64,000 nt of DNA from Oxytricha trifallax (taxonomy: Eukaryota; Ciliophora; Spirotrichea; Sporadotrichida; Oxytrichidae), in assembly GCA_000711775.1 (NCBI GenBank), contig ARYC01017246.1:1-64000 (forward strand). The letters are read 5' to 3'. Shown here in pieces: positions 1-13,023 of this stretch (position 1 is its first letter; each line of letters opens with the position of its first letter). Under the pieces are notes generated by a model. That model ran no database searches. It had not been told where the DNA came from and saw only the letters and a program-made list of their open reading frames with translations. The translations under genes and the position numbers were made by a program.

Positions 1-71
1 ATAAATATAAAATTATAATCAGCTAAAATTTAATAAAAAGTAATGAGTAAATATTTTAATTAAATTAAACT

Positions 72-1121
72 TCACTAATTATTGATAAATGAATTGTGAT
101 TTGTGTCAAGGTAATCTTCCTCTTCATCTCCTCCAATAATATATTCATCTTCTTCCTCTGTATTTATTTTTACAATATTAATTTGCCCATCTTTTCCAAT
201 TTAAACGTCTTTCATTTCCATTTTGTTTTTGGTGTCCAAATTTTATTTTATCATTGATTTGATGTTCTGATCTTTCAAGATTTTTTATTTCTTTTTGTCA
301 TTTTTAGATTCGGATTTCTTTTTGGGAATGATTTTGGGCTGATGTTTGTTACAATAGACATATTTCAAATTTTCATCTTTTGGATCTGTAATCATTTATT
401 CTGGATTTTTAATAATGTCATTGTCAATCGCACATCGAACATGGAAAGAAATGTTGCAGTATCTGTAGTCGCATTTAATACACACCCCCATTTAATAATT
501 GCACAATGAACATTTCATGTGGTAATTCTATGCTGGAATATGCCCATTTATCTTCCCTGATATCCCTGAATAGTTACCAACACAGTCAACTTGATTATTA
601 GTTTTAACTTCTTCAAAATAGATTTCTTTGATCCAATTAACACAAGTAATGTGCACCCAGTCTCTGTAAATTTATTGCTTCCCTTAAATCACTTAAGTGA
701 CTCCTTCAATTTGAATTAATACTCCTGAGAATTTATTGCACAAGTAGCATGAAATATCTTCTGACTGCTGATTTAAATGAATTAAACTAATGCATCTCAT
801 GCAGAACCAGTCCTAGTGAGGGATATTTGGGTATAAATCTCTCATGTAGCATTGCTGATGCACTCCCACATTGCATAATTCGCAAAACACTAATGCATTA
901 TCTTCCTCTGATTAGTTGTCTCTGCAAATATCGCACACTTGAGTCTCTTCTTTGTCATTTCTTGACTCATATAATTAAAAATATCTTTGTTTTAATACTT
1001 AAAGGAGAGAAGCATCTCTTTCACGGTAGTTTAAATATATTTGTAATGAGGACAATCTTTGTGTTTGATATAAGTGTCTCTCCTCAAATTCTTTGTTTAA
1101 TTTTTGAATTCTTTTTTGCAT
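72..1121 (-). CDS. PHD finger plus extended PHD (ePHD) protein, 349 aa
   Basis: Read with TAA/TAG as Gln, this frame is open from ATG at 1121 to TGA at 72-74. After a charged helical N-terminus (residues 1-60) comes a canonical PHD finger: C63, C66, C80, C83, H88, C91, C107, C110, including the stretch CELCNVGVHQQCYM. It is followed directly by an extended PHD: C125, C128, H157, C160, C204, C207, C214, C217, C222, H227, C230, C257, H260, including SFHVRCA. The tail is basic and then acidic (EEEDEYIIGGDEEEDY). The PHD-knuckle-PHD order is that of JADE/BRPF/MLL-type readers of histone H3 tails, so a nuclear chromatin role is inferred. No catalytic domain is seen. The gene has no intron and no visible IES. 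Domain call is firm; the partner complex is unknown. Confidence 0.88.
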
Positions 1122-3299
1122 TGTGCTTCAAGTTAGGTAAATATTATTATTTTTTATTTAAATTATAATTATCTTGACTGTTTATATCGATATATTAGTT
1201 CCATTCAATTGAATATTTATCTTGAGACTAAAAAAGCAATTTTTCAAAACCATTAAAACATCAGTTTTATAATTCAATTATATTTCTAAAAATTTAATTT
1301 AAAGTCATAAATAAGTTTAATTGTGTATTATTTTAAGAGTATGTAAAGTATTTATTATTTTTTAAATTAGTTAAATCAAAAATTAGTTCAAAATACATTT
1401 TAAATTGTATATATATATGAATAAAACCACTTTACTTATTATTTTCCAGGCACTTAGGATTAATTCTAGTTGTCTAATTTATTTCTATAATTTTTAAATA
1501 TATTCTTTCTATTTTATTTTTATACATAAAAGAATAAGCAACTTAATCGAATGCTGAATCTCTCTTATATATTAAATAATATGGTTTTATAATTGTTCAA
1601 TTTTCTATATATTCTAAAATTATATCTAATTTTCATTTGAATTTATATTATTGTTTTATTTTTAATTCAAATACTTATATGGAAAATATGATGAGATTTT
1701 ACTCACTATTATAATTTTGTCAATAAACTATGGTAGAAATAATAGAATTTTTGTTACTTTTAATACGAGAGAAACAAGTCTTTTATTTACAAAACTTGTG
1801 ATATAAATTTGTATAAAAACTAGTAATATTAACTAGTATTTTTTTAAAGATTATAACAAATTACTTAAATGTTTACTTTTATTAATAGGAAGAAGTAAGT
1901 ATAAACTATATTTAAACATAAAATATAAATATCTTATTAGATTTATATTTATCTTTTTTATTATCACAACAATGAATATTAATTATAGAAGCTATTTTAT
2001 TCATTATAGTAAACCATAATTAAAATACCTCTTACTCATTCCTTTAATATGGAGACATTTGGGATAATTTTTTTTAAAAATTGAACATTGTTCGAAGTTT
2101 CCTATTTATAAATTAAATATTTAAAAATTTAATTCGATAATATAAATATCAAGATTATAAAGTCAGTTTTAAACTAAATGGATTCTAAACTTAAATAAAG
2201 ATATTCGTTTTTATTATGAAACTTTATAATTAATTTGTCTTTTTAGAATATTTGGTATTTTATTATGAAATGTTTAAAAAAAATTTAATTTCACTATATT
2301 TATTAAGTATTATGCTTATAGGTCAAAAATAGAGTAATTTCAAATATAATATAATAAACGAGTTTATTCTTGCAACAACAAAAAAATGTCGGGATTTTTA
2401 ATATTATTTAAAGTAATTAAAATTTTAAATGTAATATTTTTTAATTTTTTCAATTATAATTTTTTTATTTATTTTTATGAATATATTCTATAATCAATTT
2501 ACTCGCAGACTACTAATAAATAAGAAAATCTATTTTTATCATAAATCTTTTTAAAAAATTGTATATAAATATACCATATAACTAATTCTATTATCTTAAA
2601 TAAAAGCTGTAATGGAAAGATGTAAATAAATCTATGGGAAACACTTTTTCAACTATAAATTTCATTTTATAATCTATAAACTTGAAAGATTTCAATTGAT
2701 TAAATAAATTTGATAAGAAACTCTATTTTAACTATATAATACATTCCAGCAAATAAATTAAATTTAGAAAAGATATTTTGAAATTGAGTTTTAGTGATTT
2801 GCATAAATAATAATAAATTTTATCAGAATTGAATTTGCAAGTATTCAATTTTGAATAATACATAACAATATCTCAATTTTAATTTCATGACTAAATTACA
2901 AATGAATTTGATAAATTTTAAATAAAAAATTCTGAGTTATTTGTATACACCTTATTCACAAATTGTATCATGCTCTTAATAATTTGTTTTCATTTGTCTT
3001 TTGATTTATCTTAATCGTTGATTAAAAAAAGATATCGAGTTAACTCAACATTATTTATTTAATAATTACTCGACTATGTTCTATTTCTATCTTAACAATA
3101 ACTTAATGATAAATTATTATTTTTATGTAAAGTAAGTAAGTATAAAAGAAAAACATTTTTATAATAATAATTTAATATCTTTAATAAATTGTATTATTAT
3201 AAAAAAAAATTTTATCATTCAAGATTAAATATAATAAAAGCATTACATATTTGTAAAATTTGCAAATTAAAAGATAATTAAATTAATTAATAAATTTAA
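1122..3299. other. AT-rich spacer
   Basis: About 2.2 kb of very AT-rich DNA between the PHD gene and the first family gene. No long frame, RNA gene or strong inverted repeat was recognised on either strand. Confidence 0.6.
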
Positions 3300-4759
3300 T
3301 CAGCCAATAATTTTGATATCCAAGTCAATCTCTTTGTGCTTTTGAATAATTAAAATCATTTTTCTTGGGTGATTGGTATTCTGCTAGTCTTTTGTTGAAA
3401 TTTAATACTTTAAAGAGCAAAGCTGTTGAGGATTTGACTGCAAATTAGTATTGGAGTCTCCATAGGAACTAATGTTGAGTTCTTTGTCATTGGAAGTGAG
3501 AATTGCTTATTGTAAATATTGAGGAATTCCAGTTTAAAATATTCTCATCATACTTTCGTTTTTCACCTATTCTGATTATGCTTGATCAATAAACATGATT
3601 TTTGGACAAATTATTTTGCATTAATAGTTTAGCAAAATAGAGAAATTGCTCATTAACCATTTAAGTTAAACTGAATAAGTGAAAATCAATTTTATTTTTA
3701 TGTCTTTGTTATCAATTTAGTTTAATGAATTCAATAAATCACTTAAATCTTCATTCTTTTAGATAGACACTGTCAGCTATTTTAAATTGCTAAAGTTTGA
3801 AATAATTTTAAAATCAAAATCTTGGAGAAGTGGCTTTAATTCTTGATCAGAAATTTATGAATTAGTTAGATTTGCAGTCACACATTTAAATTCTTCAATT
3901 TATTTTAGTTCACTCAACTTTTGGAAACAGTGTTTGTTGAAGAATGTATTAATAAGAACAAGTTTCTTGACAGTTTTAAATGCTTCGCAAATTTGAGAAT
4001 CAATGATAATGGAATTTGTAATTTTCAGGAATTCAGTTTAATTTATCACTTATGAAGTCTAATTCACATGAGTTTAAATAATCGGAGTCAGTTCTGTAAT
4101 TTTTGCTTGATTATTTTCCTTTTCTGCTTAAACTAATTACAGCAGTAATCCTTAATCTTTGGAATAAAATCACATTTATTGATAAAAATATCTTTAAAGT
4201 TTTTCATTAAATTTTGACAAACCAGAGCATCATTGTAGGTTGTGTTTGAAATGTTGATGTTGACTCTTTTGAAACTTGTCTTATGTCTATCTTGCCATTG
4301 TTAAATTGATCTGAAACAAGTATCATAAAGTTATGTTGAAGTGTTTTGAATTTCCAATGTATTTTGTTAACCTAATGCTTTTGGAATTTTAAGAATGAAG
4401 TAGTCATAGTAAATGTAGGCATTTGAATTATGAGTGGAGTTCCTGACGATAATATAGTTATATGCAAAATTCATAAGTAATTCTAATTCTGTGAGGATCA
4501 TAGGGCATTACTACAAATTAATTGTAATTTTTGAATTAGGAAGTAGTTCTTTGAGTTGAAGCACAAGGGTTCTTTCAGATTTTGATAAGTTTGAAATGCA
4601 TCCATAACTTTTATTCAATGTCAAGTATGTATAAATTCTTAATCTTAAGGATTCATCCAGAGTTATTATTTCTTATTCTAATTCTTTTTATGTCATAACC
4701 TCCATAGGAATGTTAATTTATTCAAATTCACTTTGCTATTAAGGACTTATTATGTGCAT
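3300..4759 (-). pseudogene. Group 2 family gene, copy 2a, one-base frameshift
   Basis: Near-copy of the intact gene at 8502-9962 in opposite orientation. The two agree almost base for base from ATGCACATAATAAGTCC at the start to the final DIKIIG plus TGA. This copy is 1460 nt against 1461: one A is missing near 4146-4147 (GGATTACTGC here, GGATTAACTGC in the partner). The shift puts a TGA in frame about 45 nt later and ends the protein a little under halfway. No other lesion was noticed. Homology reaches about 60 bp upstream of the ATG and includes the AT box (TTTGAATATTCATTTA near 4827-4842). A single-base sequencing or assembly error would also explain it, so 'pseudogene' is provisional. Confidence 0.75.
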
Positions 4760-6729
4760 TGTTATATTTTATATAATAGATTATTATAATTTTAGCTACT
4801 TTAAGTAAATATTAATATTTCTTTCATTTGAATATTCATTTAAGAATTAATTTTTTAAGTAAATTTAAATAACTTTATTGATTAATCTTTTCTAATTTAA
4901 TTATTTGATTTATATTCGCACGATTAATATATTTTATAATTATCTGTTAAGAAAAAATTAGTTATCTGCTTTAATAATAAATCAAAATTAATAATTCAAA
5001 ATCTTAAAATATTATTGTTTTATGATTATTTAAAAATGTAATATTAAATAGTTTAGATAATATTAAATTTTATTAAAAATTTTCCAATCATTTTATTACC
5101 TAAGTTTACTATTTATGAGTTCAGCCATATTATTATGACTAGCTCTAAAAATATAAAATGATTATATTTTTTCATTATCTATTATTAAAATGCAAAATTT
5201 ATAATTTAAATTAAATGAGTTATATTTAGAATTTAAGTCTTTGATTAAGATAAAAACATAAATTAGTTTCATAATTTTAATGCTAATTATTTATGCAATT
5301 AATATTATTATGAAATTAAACTGAAAAATAAATATTGTTTTGTTTTTCACTGTTACTCGATTAATTTATATGATAAAAATGTTATATTAATTTTGTTTAT
5401 ATATCATCTTTCAATTATCTCTCTTAAATTTTTTAACTTTGTTTCATTTAAATTTATTCTTTGTTCTTAATTATAGCTTCAAAGAAATATACAATCTTTG
5501 TAAAATCCCACTTTCTTTATGACATATACATCAAAACTATCAATTTAGAGATTTTAAATAATTATTGAGAGTTTTTATTGATCATGTTATAGCCTCTAAA
5601 TTAACTGATCTATGAATAAAAATTCTACAAATAATATATTCTACAATTAAAATGTTGGGAATTTCATTTTAACTACTAAATTTCCAATTAAGATATATCA
5701 GTATATCATTTAATTTATAAATGATATCTAAAATAAAAATAAGTTTGTGAAACTAAAATGAGAGATATTAAGTTGCTTTAATTATAAATGCTTTTATATT
5801 GTAATTAACTTGAATGAATTGTATAATCTTAAATTTTTTAAATCTAGAATCAAAAGATAAAAAATCTTTGATATTTAAATATTTAATAAAAATCTTTACT
5901 TCTATTAATTCAAATAAGAAAAATGAAATAATTTAGATTTTTTTATTCTTAAAATAACAATTATTGTTTAGATTTTTATTACCTATTTTAAAAATTTTAG
6001 TAAAATTTCCCCCTCCCCTGATATTTCATTTAATCATATCTATTAAGCAAATTTTATTTCAGGTCTTACAATCTAAAATAACTTTAAGTGGGATTAAAAT
6101 CAATTTTATCCAATAATCAGATCCATATTTTAATTATAAAATCTTTTGAATTCTATAAATTTACATAAAAATTAAATATAAATATAGCATTAAAATATAA
6201 AAATACTTTGCTTTTGAATTTTAACTAATAATTACATTAAAAAATATTTAAATTTAAGTTTTTATCTATAATTTTAAAGCTTTATTTCGATTGTCATATT
6301 ATAGTTGAAATAAATTTTAATGCCCACTAAAATTCAGTTTAAACTTAAAATATGTCTATTAGAAAGCAAATTCCATGAGAAAATTAAATTGAATAAACAT
6401 TTATAAAATCAATAAAAGATTGAAAAATACTGTTACATTTTAAAACGTATGACGAAAATAATTTAATATTATATATAAATGAATTATTTTTAATATGGAT
6501 AATATTCACAATTCGAGTCATTATTTTAATAAGATTTCTTAAAACTAATAAAACTTAAGAAAGAGTTAATACATGTAAATTTAGATGAAATCGTTCATTT
6601 ATTTTATTTTATTTTAATTAAATTAAATATTTTATATAATAAATTTTATCGAATTTAATATTGTAATTTGTAAGATCACTATGAAATTCAAGTTATAGTC
6701 AATCTAAAGAATTTTCTAAATTTAATCTC
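4760..6729. other. AT-rich spacer
   Basis: About 2 kb of AT-rich DNA. The first ~100 bp is the upstream region of the 3300-4759 gene and holds its AT palindrome. Nothing else coding or structured was recognised; a short C-run (CCCCCTCCCC near 6010) is the only GC-rich patch. Confidence 0.55.
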
Positions 6730-7890
6730 TCACTCAATCTCTATGTTTATAGAGTTAAACGTGACTACTTTATAGTTTAAGTACATCGTTTTAAAACTTT
6801 TGCTTTAAACTTTAATTGCTTTAGGATAATCCTAGTCTTCTGATTGAATTTATTGTAATTTCAAATAATTTTACTTTTGCATTATTTATTCTAAAATCTT
6901 TTGAATGCTTAATGTTTTAAGATTTTCAATATATTCTGATAATATTTAATTTTAATCATCATATTCGTTGTAATCATAAATTAATCTCTTAAATTTTAGA
7001 GTCACTGAGTTTTATTGATTTACCTTATTTATTCCTCTGAAAAAGTCTCTCAAATCTAAAAAATCATGAAGCTGAAATGTAAATGTTATATTTTTGTATT
7101 CTGTTTTTGCTATAGTTCTTAAAGCTTCGAAAAACATGTACAGTCCATAAATTTTAATGTGAATGTTAATTTTTCTGTTTGAATTTCTCAATAGATTTTA
7201 ATCTATATCAGATAAATATTTCTCACTAAGAAAGTCTAGTTGCTGTTAATTAATGCTTAGGTGCTTTAATTTTGAAAATATTTCAAATAAATGATTGAGA
7301 GCTCTAGTATTAGTCCATTTAAAGACCATTTCTGTACAATTTCTGAAAATAGAGATAAAAAAGATATCTTTAATTTCGCATTCAAAGAATTCTAATTTTC
7401 CCGAAAAACTTGAACCATCTACTACTAATTTTGACTGTTTGATATAGAATGGTTTTATTGATTGTATTAAGTTTTTTGTAAATTGTTTCTAATTAAATGA
7501 CTAATAACGTATTCTTTAACTTTCAAATTCATCTTGCTAATCGATATACAATAAGCAATCAATGAACATTATATATTTGAATTTATCGATTCTATTATAC
7601 TTTTATAAATCTTGGAATATATTGCAGAATGAATATATGTAATCTTATAGATTTATTTTTTATATTTTGAGCTATATTGATTTTGATATCTCAACAATAT
7701 AATGAATTTCTTTATAAGTTGGAATCTTTCTATTAAAGCATATTGAGGTGGCATTCTATTCATTAGTTTAATTTTTGATAAATTTACAAAGATTTCTTTC
7801 TTATTGAGAGAGTTTTGAAATTATTTTGATTATATCATAGAAAGGCAAAAATGAATATATTAAAATTCTAAGATTTTTCTCAATTTTCAT
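6730..7890 (-). CDS. Divergent family protein (group 3), 386 aa
   Basis: Open in the ciliate code from ATG at 7890 to TGA at 6730-6732 (387 codons with stop); invisible in the standard code because of many TAA/TAG codons. Membership of the family rests on the N-terminal signature: residues 1-35 read MKIEKNLRILIYSFLPFYDI... followed by a KLSQQER box, matching LRLKVYSYF...KLSTQER of group 1 and LRLRIYTYL...LSKSER of group 2. The rest is diverged but keeps spaced leucine/isoleucine segments (for example LFEIFSKLKHLSI). It lies between the two inverted group 2 copies. AT-box-like AATAAATATTCAATTG lies 60-75 bp upstream. No recognised domain; function unknown. Confidence 0.75.
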
Positions 7891-8501
7891 TTTTTTAATT
7901 AAATTATATTACAGATTTTTTTAATCAATTTATGTGAGACTTTTTAGAATAAATATTCAATTGTTTAATATTCAAACTTTTAGATTCATAAAGATATTTT
8001 AGAAATTAAGATCATTAAGTTTAAATTAAATAATTATTATATTTTTAAATATTAAATAAAATTTACTTGATTATTTTTAAAATATAAATTAAATTAGAGC
8101 TAATCATATACTTTATTTTTGAGATAATAAAGAATCAATTTGAAAATGTATTGCCCAAAATATTCTGATTTAAAAAAATGATTCAAAAGATTCTTTTCTA
8201 TTAAATTGTTCATTTATAATATAAATATTATGAGCTAAGTACTCTTATATTAAAAAAGCCAAATTTAACAAAGAGTATTAACATTTAATAATATTATTAA
8301 AAGTTTTATTCCTTATGCATTTTAATAATATTTATGTCTAAAAAGAAATTAAAAAAATATTAGAATATCGAATAACTATTTTTAAAAATATAATACTTTA
8401 TTCTACATAATAATTTAATCCTTAAACGAATATTTAAATGAAAGGATTTATACTATTTACTTAAGATGTTGAAATTATAATTTATTATATAAAATATAAC
8501 C
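7891..8501. promoter_or_regulatory. Divergent intergenic region with AT boxes for two family genes
   Basis: This 0.6 kb gap separates two divergently oriented family genes. It holds an AT-palindrome-like site for the minus-strand gene (7949-7964) and one for the plus-strand gene (GAATATTTAAAT at about 8428-8439, 68 bp before the ATG). The 60 bp before 8502 match the upstream region of the inverted copy at 4760-4830. The role in transcription is inferred from position and recurrence. Confidence 0.45.
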
Positions 8502-9962
8502 ATGCACATAATAAGTCCATAACAGCAAAGTGAATTTGAATAAATTAACATGCCTATGGAGGTTATGACATAAAAAGAATAAGTATAATAAATCATCACT
8601 CTGGATGAATCCTTAAGGTTAAGAATTTATACATACTTGACATTGAATAAAAGTTATGGATGCATATCAAACTTATCAAAATCCGAAAGAATCCTTGTTC
8701 TACAACTCAAAGAACTACTTCCTTAATAAAAAATTACAATTAATTTGTAGTAATGCCCTATGATCCTCACAGAATTAGAATTACTTATGAATTTTGCATA
8801 TAACTATATTATCGTCAGGAACTCCACTCATAATTCAAATGCCTACATTTACTATGACTACTTCATTCTTAAAATTCCAAAAGCATTAGGTTAACAAAAT
8901 ACATTGGAAATTCAAAACACTTCAACATAACTTTATGATACTTGTTTCAGATCAATTTAACAATGGCAAGATAGACATAAGACAAGTTTCAAAAGAGTCA
9001 ACATCAACATTTCAAACACAACCTACAATGATGCTCTGGTTTGTCAAAATTTAATGAAAAACTTTAAAGATATTTTTATCAATAAATGTGATTTTATTCC
9101 AAAGATTAAGGATTAACTGCTGTAATTAGTTTAAGCAGAAAAGGAAAATAATCAAGCAAAAATTACAGAACTGACTCCGATTATTTAAACTCATGTGAAT
9201 TAGACTTCATAAGTGATAAATTAAACTGAATTCCTGAAAATTACAAATTCCATTATCATTGATTCTCAAATTTGCGAAGCATTTAAAACTGCCAAGAAAC
9301 TTGTTCTAATTAATACATTCTTCAACAAATACTGTTTCCAAAAGTTTAGTGATCTAAAATAAATTGAAGAATTCAAATGTGTGACTGCAAATCTAACTAA
9401 TTCATAAATATCTGATCAAGAATCAAAGCCACTTCTTCAAGATTTCGATTACAAAATAATTTCAAACTTTAGCAATCTAAAATAATTGACTGTGTCTATT
9501 TAAAAGAATGAGGATTTAAGTTATTTATTGAATGCCCTTTCACAAATCGATAACAAAGACATTGAAATAAAATTGATTTTTACTTATTCAGTTTAACTTA
9601 TGTGGTTAATGAGCAATTTCTCTTGTTTGTTAAATTACTAATGCAAAATAATTTGTCCAAAAATTGTGTTTATTGATTAAGCATAACCAGAATAGGTGAA
9701 GAACGAAAGTATGATGAGAATATTTTAAACTGGAATTCCTCAATATTTACAATAAGCAATTCTCACTTCCAATGATAAAGAATTATAAATTAATTCATAT
9801 GGAGACTCCAAAATTATTTAGCATTCAAATCATTAACAACTTTGCTCATTAAAGTATGAAATTTCAACAAAAGATTAGCAGGATACCAATCACCCAAGAA
9901 AAATGCTTTTATTCATTCAAAAGTATAAAGAGACTGACTTGGATATCAAAATTATTGGTTGA
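8502..9962 (+). CDS. Group 2 family protein, copy 2b, 486 aa, intact
   Basis: Continuous frame of 487 codons from ATG 8502 to TGA 9960-9962, with TAA/TAG read as Gln. Chance frames this long are very unlikely when TGA is the only stop in DNA this AT-rich (about one TGA per 60 codons expected). N-terminal box at residues ~35-65: ESLRLRIYTYLTLNKSYG, then NLSKSER. Other landmarks: CPMILTELELLMNFAYNY, AYIYYDYFILKIPKALG, YDTCFRSIQQWQDRHK, and several leucine-rich-looking segments (FSDLKQIEEFKC, FSNLKQLTVSI). It ends in TDLDIKIIG. No signal peptide, membrane span or known catalytic motif was seen. It forms a 3.7-kb-spaced inverted pair with 3300-4759. Function unknown; an F-box-like N-terminus with leucine-rich repeats is only a guess. 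Confidence 0.82.
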
Positions 9963-11346
9963 GTTATTTTTTTATACATTTAAGCTAAAAAACTTCTTTT
10001 TAATTTATTTCTTGTAAATTATAACTATCTACTTAATCTTTCGCACGTGTTTTTATAAAGAAATTGACATTCAATACAGAAAGTATTTAAAAAAATAATT
10101 CATAGCTTATAAAACAATATAAATTTAGAATTTCTTTTTATTTCTTAATATATGTAAAAGATAAGAAACTAAAATATTATGTAAATTTCTTGTATAAATA
10201 AGTTTTATCTTTTTTTTATAATTATAAAGATTTTTTTATATTATTTCGAATGATTTTTCATAAAATTATTGGCAAATATTAAAAGCTTTTATAATATTAT
10301 TTAATAAAAAAATTTATTAAATAATTATAATAAATGAAATTCATTAAAAAATGATTAAAATAATAGGTTGTTGATGATATTTCTTACTTAACTTTTATAA
10401 TTTTACAAAATAGCAATGATAATTAAATCAATCAACTTTGAAAAACCTATCTTCATAAAAATTGTCGCAAAAATAATATTTTTTTCTTCTTCTCAAATAA
10501 TTCAGAACTTTTTTGATATCGTTATCGACTACAATAAACTAAGATACTCATCAAACTCAGTAATTTAAATTTTTTCATTGATTTATTTTTTTATTTGAAA
10601 AGATTTTCTTATATATTGCAATAATCATTAATTTTTTAAGCACTATATAGGACAACTCAATTGAAATTTCAAGGTATATTTTTTAAATCCTGATTGATAG
10701 TTAATTAAGTTTATTAAAATATTCACTATTACCGTTTATATACCTCATCAAATTGCGAAAGTTAATCAAGATTTATAATACAAATAATCTCATATAATTT
10801 GTGTCTGTAATAATTATTTCGAAAAAATATAAATAAAAAAATAATAAAGGTTAAAGCTCTTAAAAAATATTTAAGAGTATCTTTCTTTTGCTTTAAATTC
10901 TATATTAAAACTTTTGATATTAGAGAAAAGTACTTCAATAATAACGTTTTATTTTTTATCAACATATTTAAATAAGTATATATCAATATAGGTAAATTTC
11001 TTTTTAATTATCAAAGTGATTAAAGCAAATATTATTTTGAAAATTAAGAACTATTTTTATAAAGATTATAAATTATTAGTTCCTAAATGAATATAGTTCA
11101 TAAAGATATCCCCAAAAAATTAAAGTTATCTATTATGAAACATCAAGTGTTGTATAAAATTGTTCTTTGAATCTAAATTTTTTTCTCGTATTGTATTAAA
11201 AAACTTCGTAATAAGGTGTTTACGTATCATAAGTAAAATTATAAGCTTTTTTTCCATTATTCTTTTTTCTTAAAATTAGTATTCATGATAATTTTTTAAA
11301 ACATTATCTTATAAATCAAATTAAAAAATAAAATAATATAATTAAT
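9963..11346. other. AT-rich spacer
   Basis: 1.4 kb between a plus-strand and a minus-strand family gene (converging 3' ends). Very AT-rich, with no gene or strong repeat recognised. Homology between the two inverted group 2 copies stops at the stop codon and does not extend into this spacer. Confidence 0.55.
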
Positions 11347-12684
11347 TCAAAATATACCCATAATTGCCTTCAAGTTTTAATATCCACATACATTTAATTT
11401 AATTGATAATTTTTCACTATTAGTTATCTTATCAACCTTAAGTGCTAGTTGAGATTTCTTCATTGATTTCGACAAATCTTTTTATAAAATGTGTTGGAAT
11501 TTGTAAAATTTATGTATTTTTATCTCTTCTGATAGTATTTGCATAAATCCTTTCTTACGAACGCTATCGAAATCAGAATACTTGTAATAGTTTGGCTGTA
11601 ATATTGAAAATAAAGGTGCAACAATATGAATGTCAAAGTTTGCTGGAAAAAAGCAAGTTTCTAGGATTTATTTCATAAATGTTTAAAATCCAAAAATAAT
11701 CTTTAATTTGAATGGGGATGTGTAATTTTCAATTAGTTTATTTTTTAATTACTTAAATCTTTCAAAATCATCTACCTGTATAGTAAGAGAATTCAAAAGC
11801 TTAAAGCTTATAATTTCTTCATTTGATAAATCATATTTTAAGAATTTTCTGTCTTAAACGCCAATCAATAAAAACATTTATTTTAAATGCGTTTAATTAA
11901 TTATTTTGATTCTTTCTATGCTTTGGAATTGCAATAATTACTTTATACAATACTAATGAATGCAAATATTTATTAATTAGAAATTCTTCACAGAAACCAT
12001 ATTACCAATAAATAGAGGGTCAAATATTTCAGATTTAATAAATACAAACTTTGTTGATTACAAATTGAATTTTTCGTTGGATCAAAATATTTAGTCGCGT
12101 AACGTCTGCAATTCCTAACTATTTGTTTATTTTGCTTTTTCATAATCTATAAATTTCTAAAAATAATCATATCCAAAAATAGAATATTAAATTATAATTT
12201 CTTGGCAATCATGCAAGCATTCTTATAATGTGAAATAGTCATATTAAAATATTTAAACTAATAATAAATGACGCTTCTTGTATTTATGATTATAAAAATT
12301 CTCAACTATTTTTATTGATTTAAAACAATGTTGTCCATTATTTTTTGATAATTTAAGACTCATCTCAACTGAATTTATCCTTTCTTTAGGGAATGTTTGA
12401 ATGAAATAATTGAAGTATTATGTCTAATTGATTTATGTTTATGAACCTTAATCTAAAATGTAATGATTGCTAAAATTTTGAAGGTACTTCACATCTATCA
12501 TTAATTTTGGTCTTTATCCATGTTTGAATCCAATATAGAATTTTTAACATCCCTCAGAATTACATTCAATATTTTTCAATTACATTAAAATTTTTCTATC
12601 TTAAGTTGACAATTTTGCAAAAATCTTAAATGCATAGTTCAGAGTGAAGAAGCTATATATCTTTAATCTAAGACTTTCTTTCAT
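11347..12684 (-). pseudogene. Group 1 family gene, copy 1A, one nonsense TGA
   Basis: Full-length copy (446 codons from ATG 12684 to TGA 11347-11349, start MKESLRLKIYSFF, end KAIMGIF). It is broken by a single in-frame TGA at 12082-12084, in the conserved segment QTLRDQIF*SN where intact copies have Ser or Thr. Everything downstream stays in frame and keeps the family motifs (DPLFIGNM, FGFQTFMKQILETCFFPANF, YYKYSDFDSVRKKGF). This is a recent, single-lesion pseudogene, or a gene producing a ~200-residue N-terminal fragment. The upstream AT box is an imperfect copy (ATTAAACATTTAATT, 12763-12777). Confidence 0.75.
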
Positions 12685-13023
12685 TTTTATTTTAGTTTAA
12701 AGGATATATATGTTTTTAAAAAGATTTATAAATTAAGAGTTTAATACTATTTTAATACAAAAATTAAACATTTAATTAGAAATTTTTAATAATTAGTCTT
12801 TCTAAATAGTTTATAACATATATTTATCAGTTTATGATTAACCATATTTATTAGTAATGAAGTTTTTATTGAAAATTATAAGAAATAAAATAAACTAAAC
12901 ATCATAGAAATTTGTTATTTTCTTAATAAATGGAAATAATTGAGCATTATCAGCTAATAATTAAAAAATAATAATAATAATAAAAATAATAATAATGATA
13001 AGAATAATAATAATTATAATGAT
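12685..13023. other. Upstream region of copy 1A with AAT microsatellite
   Basis: The proximal part holds the AT box. From about 12965 the DNA becomes a run of AAT/ATA triplets, which edges the palindrome that follows. Confidence 0.5.

Noticed and set aside
827-1168. 113-codon plus-strand frame in the standard code
   Set aside because: It lies antisense to the PHD/ePHD gene, whose zinc ligands are clearly in the minus frame; the peptide is a shadow.
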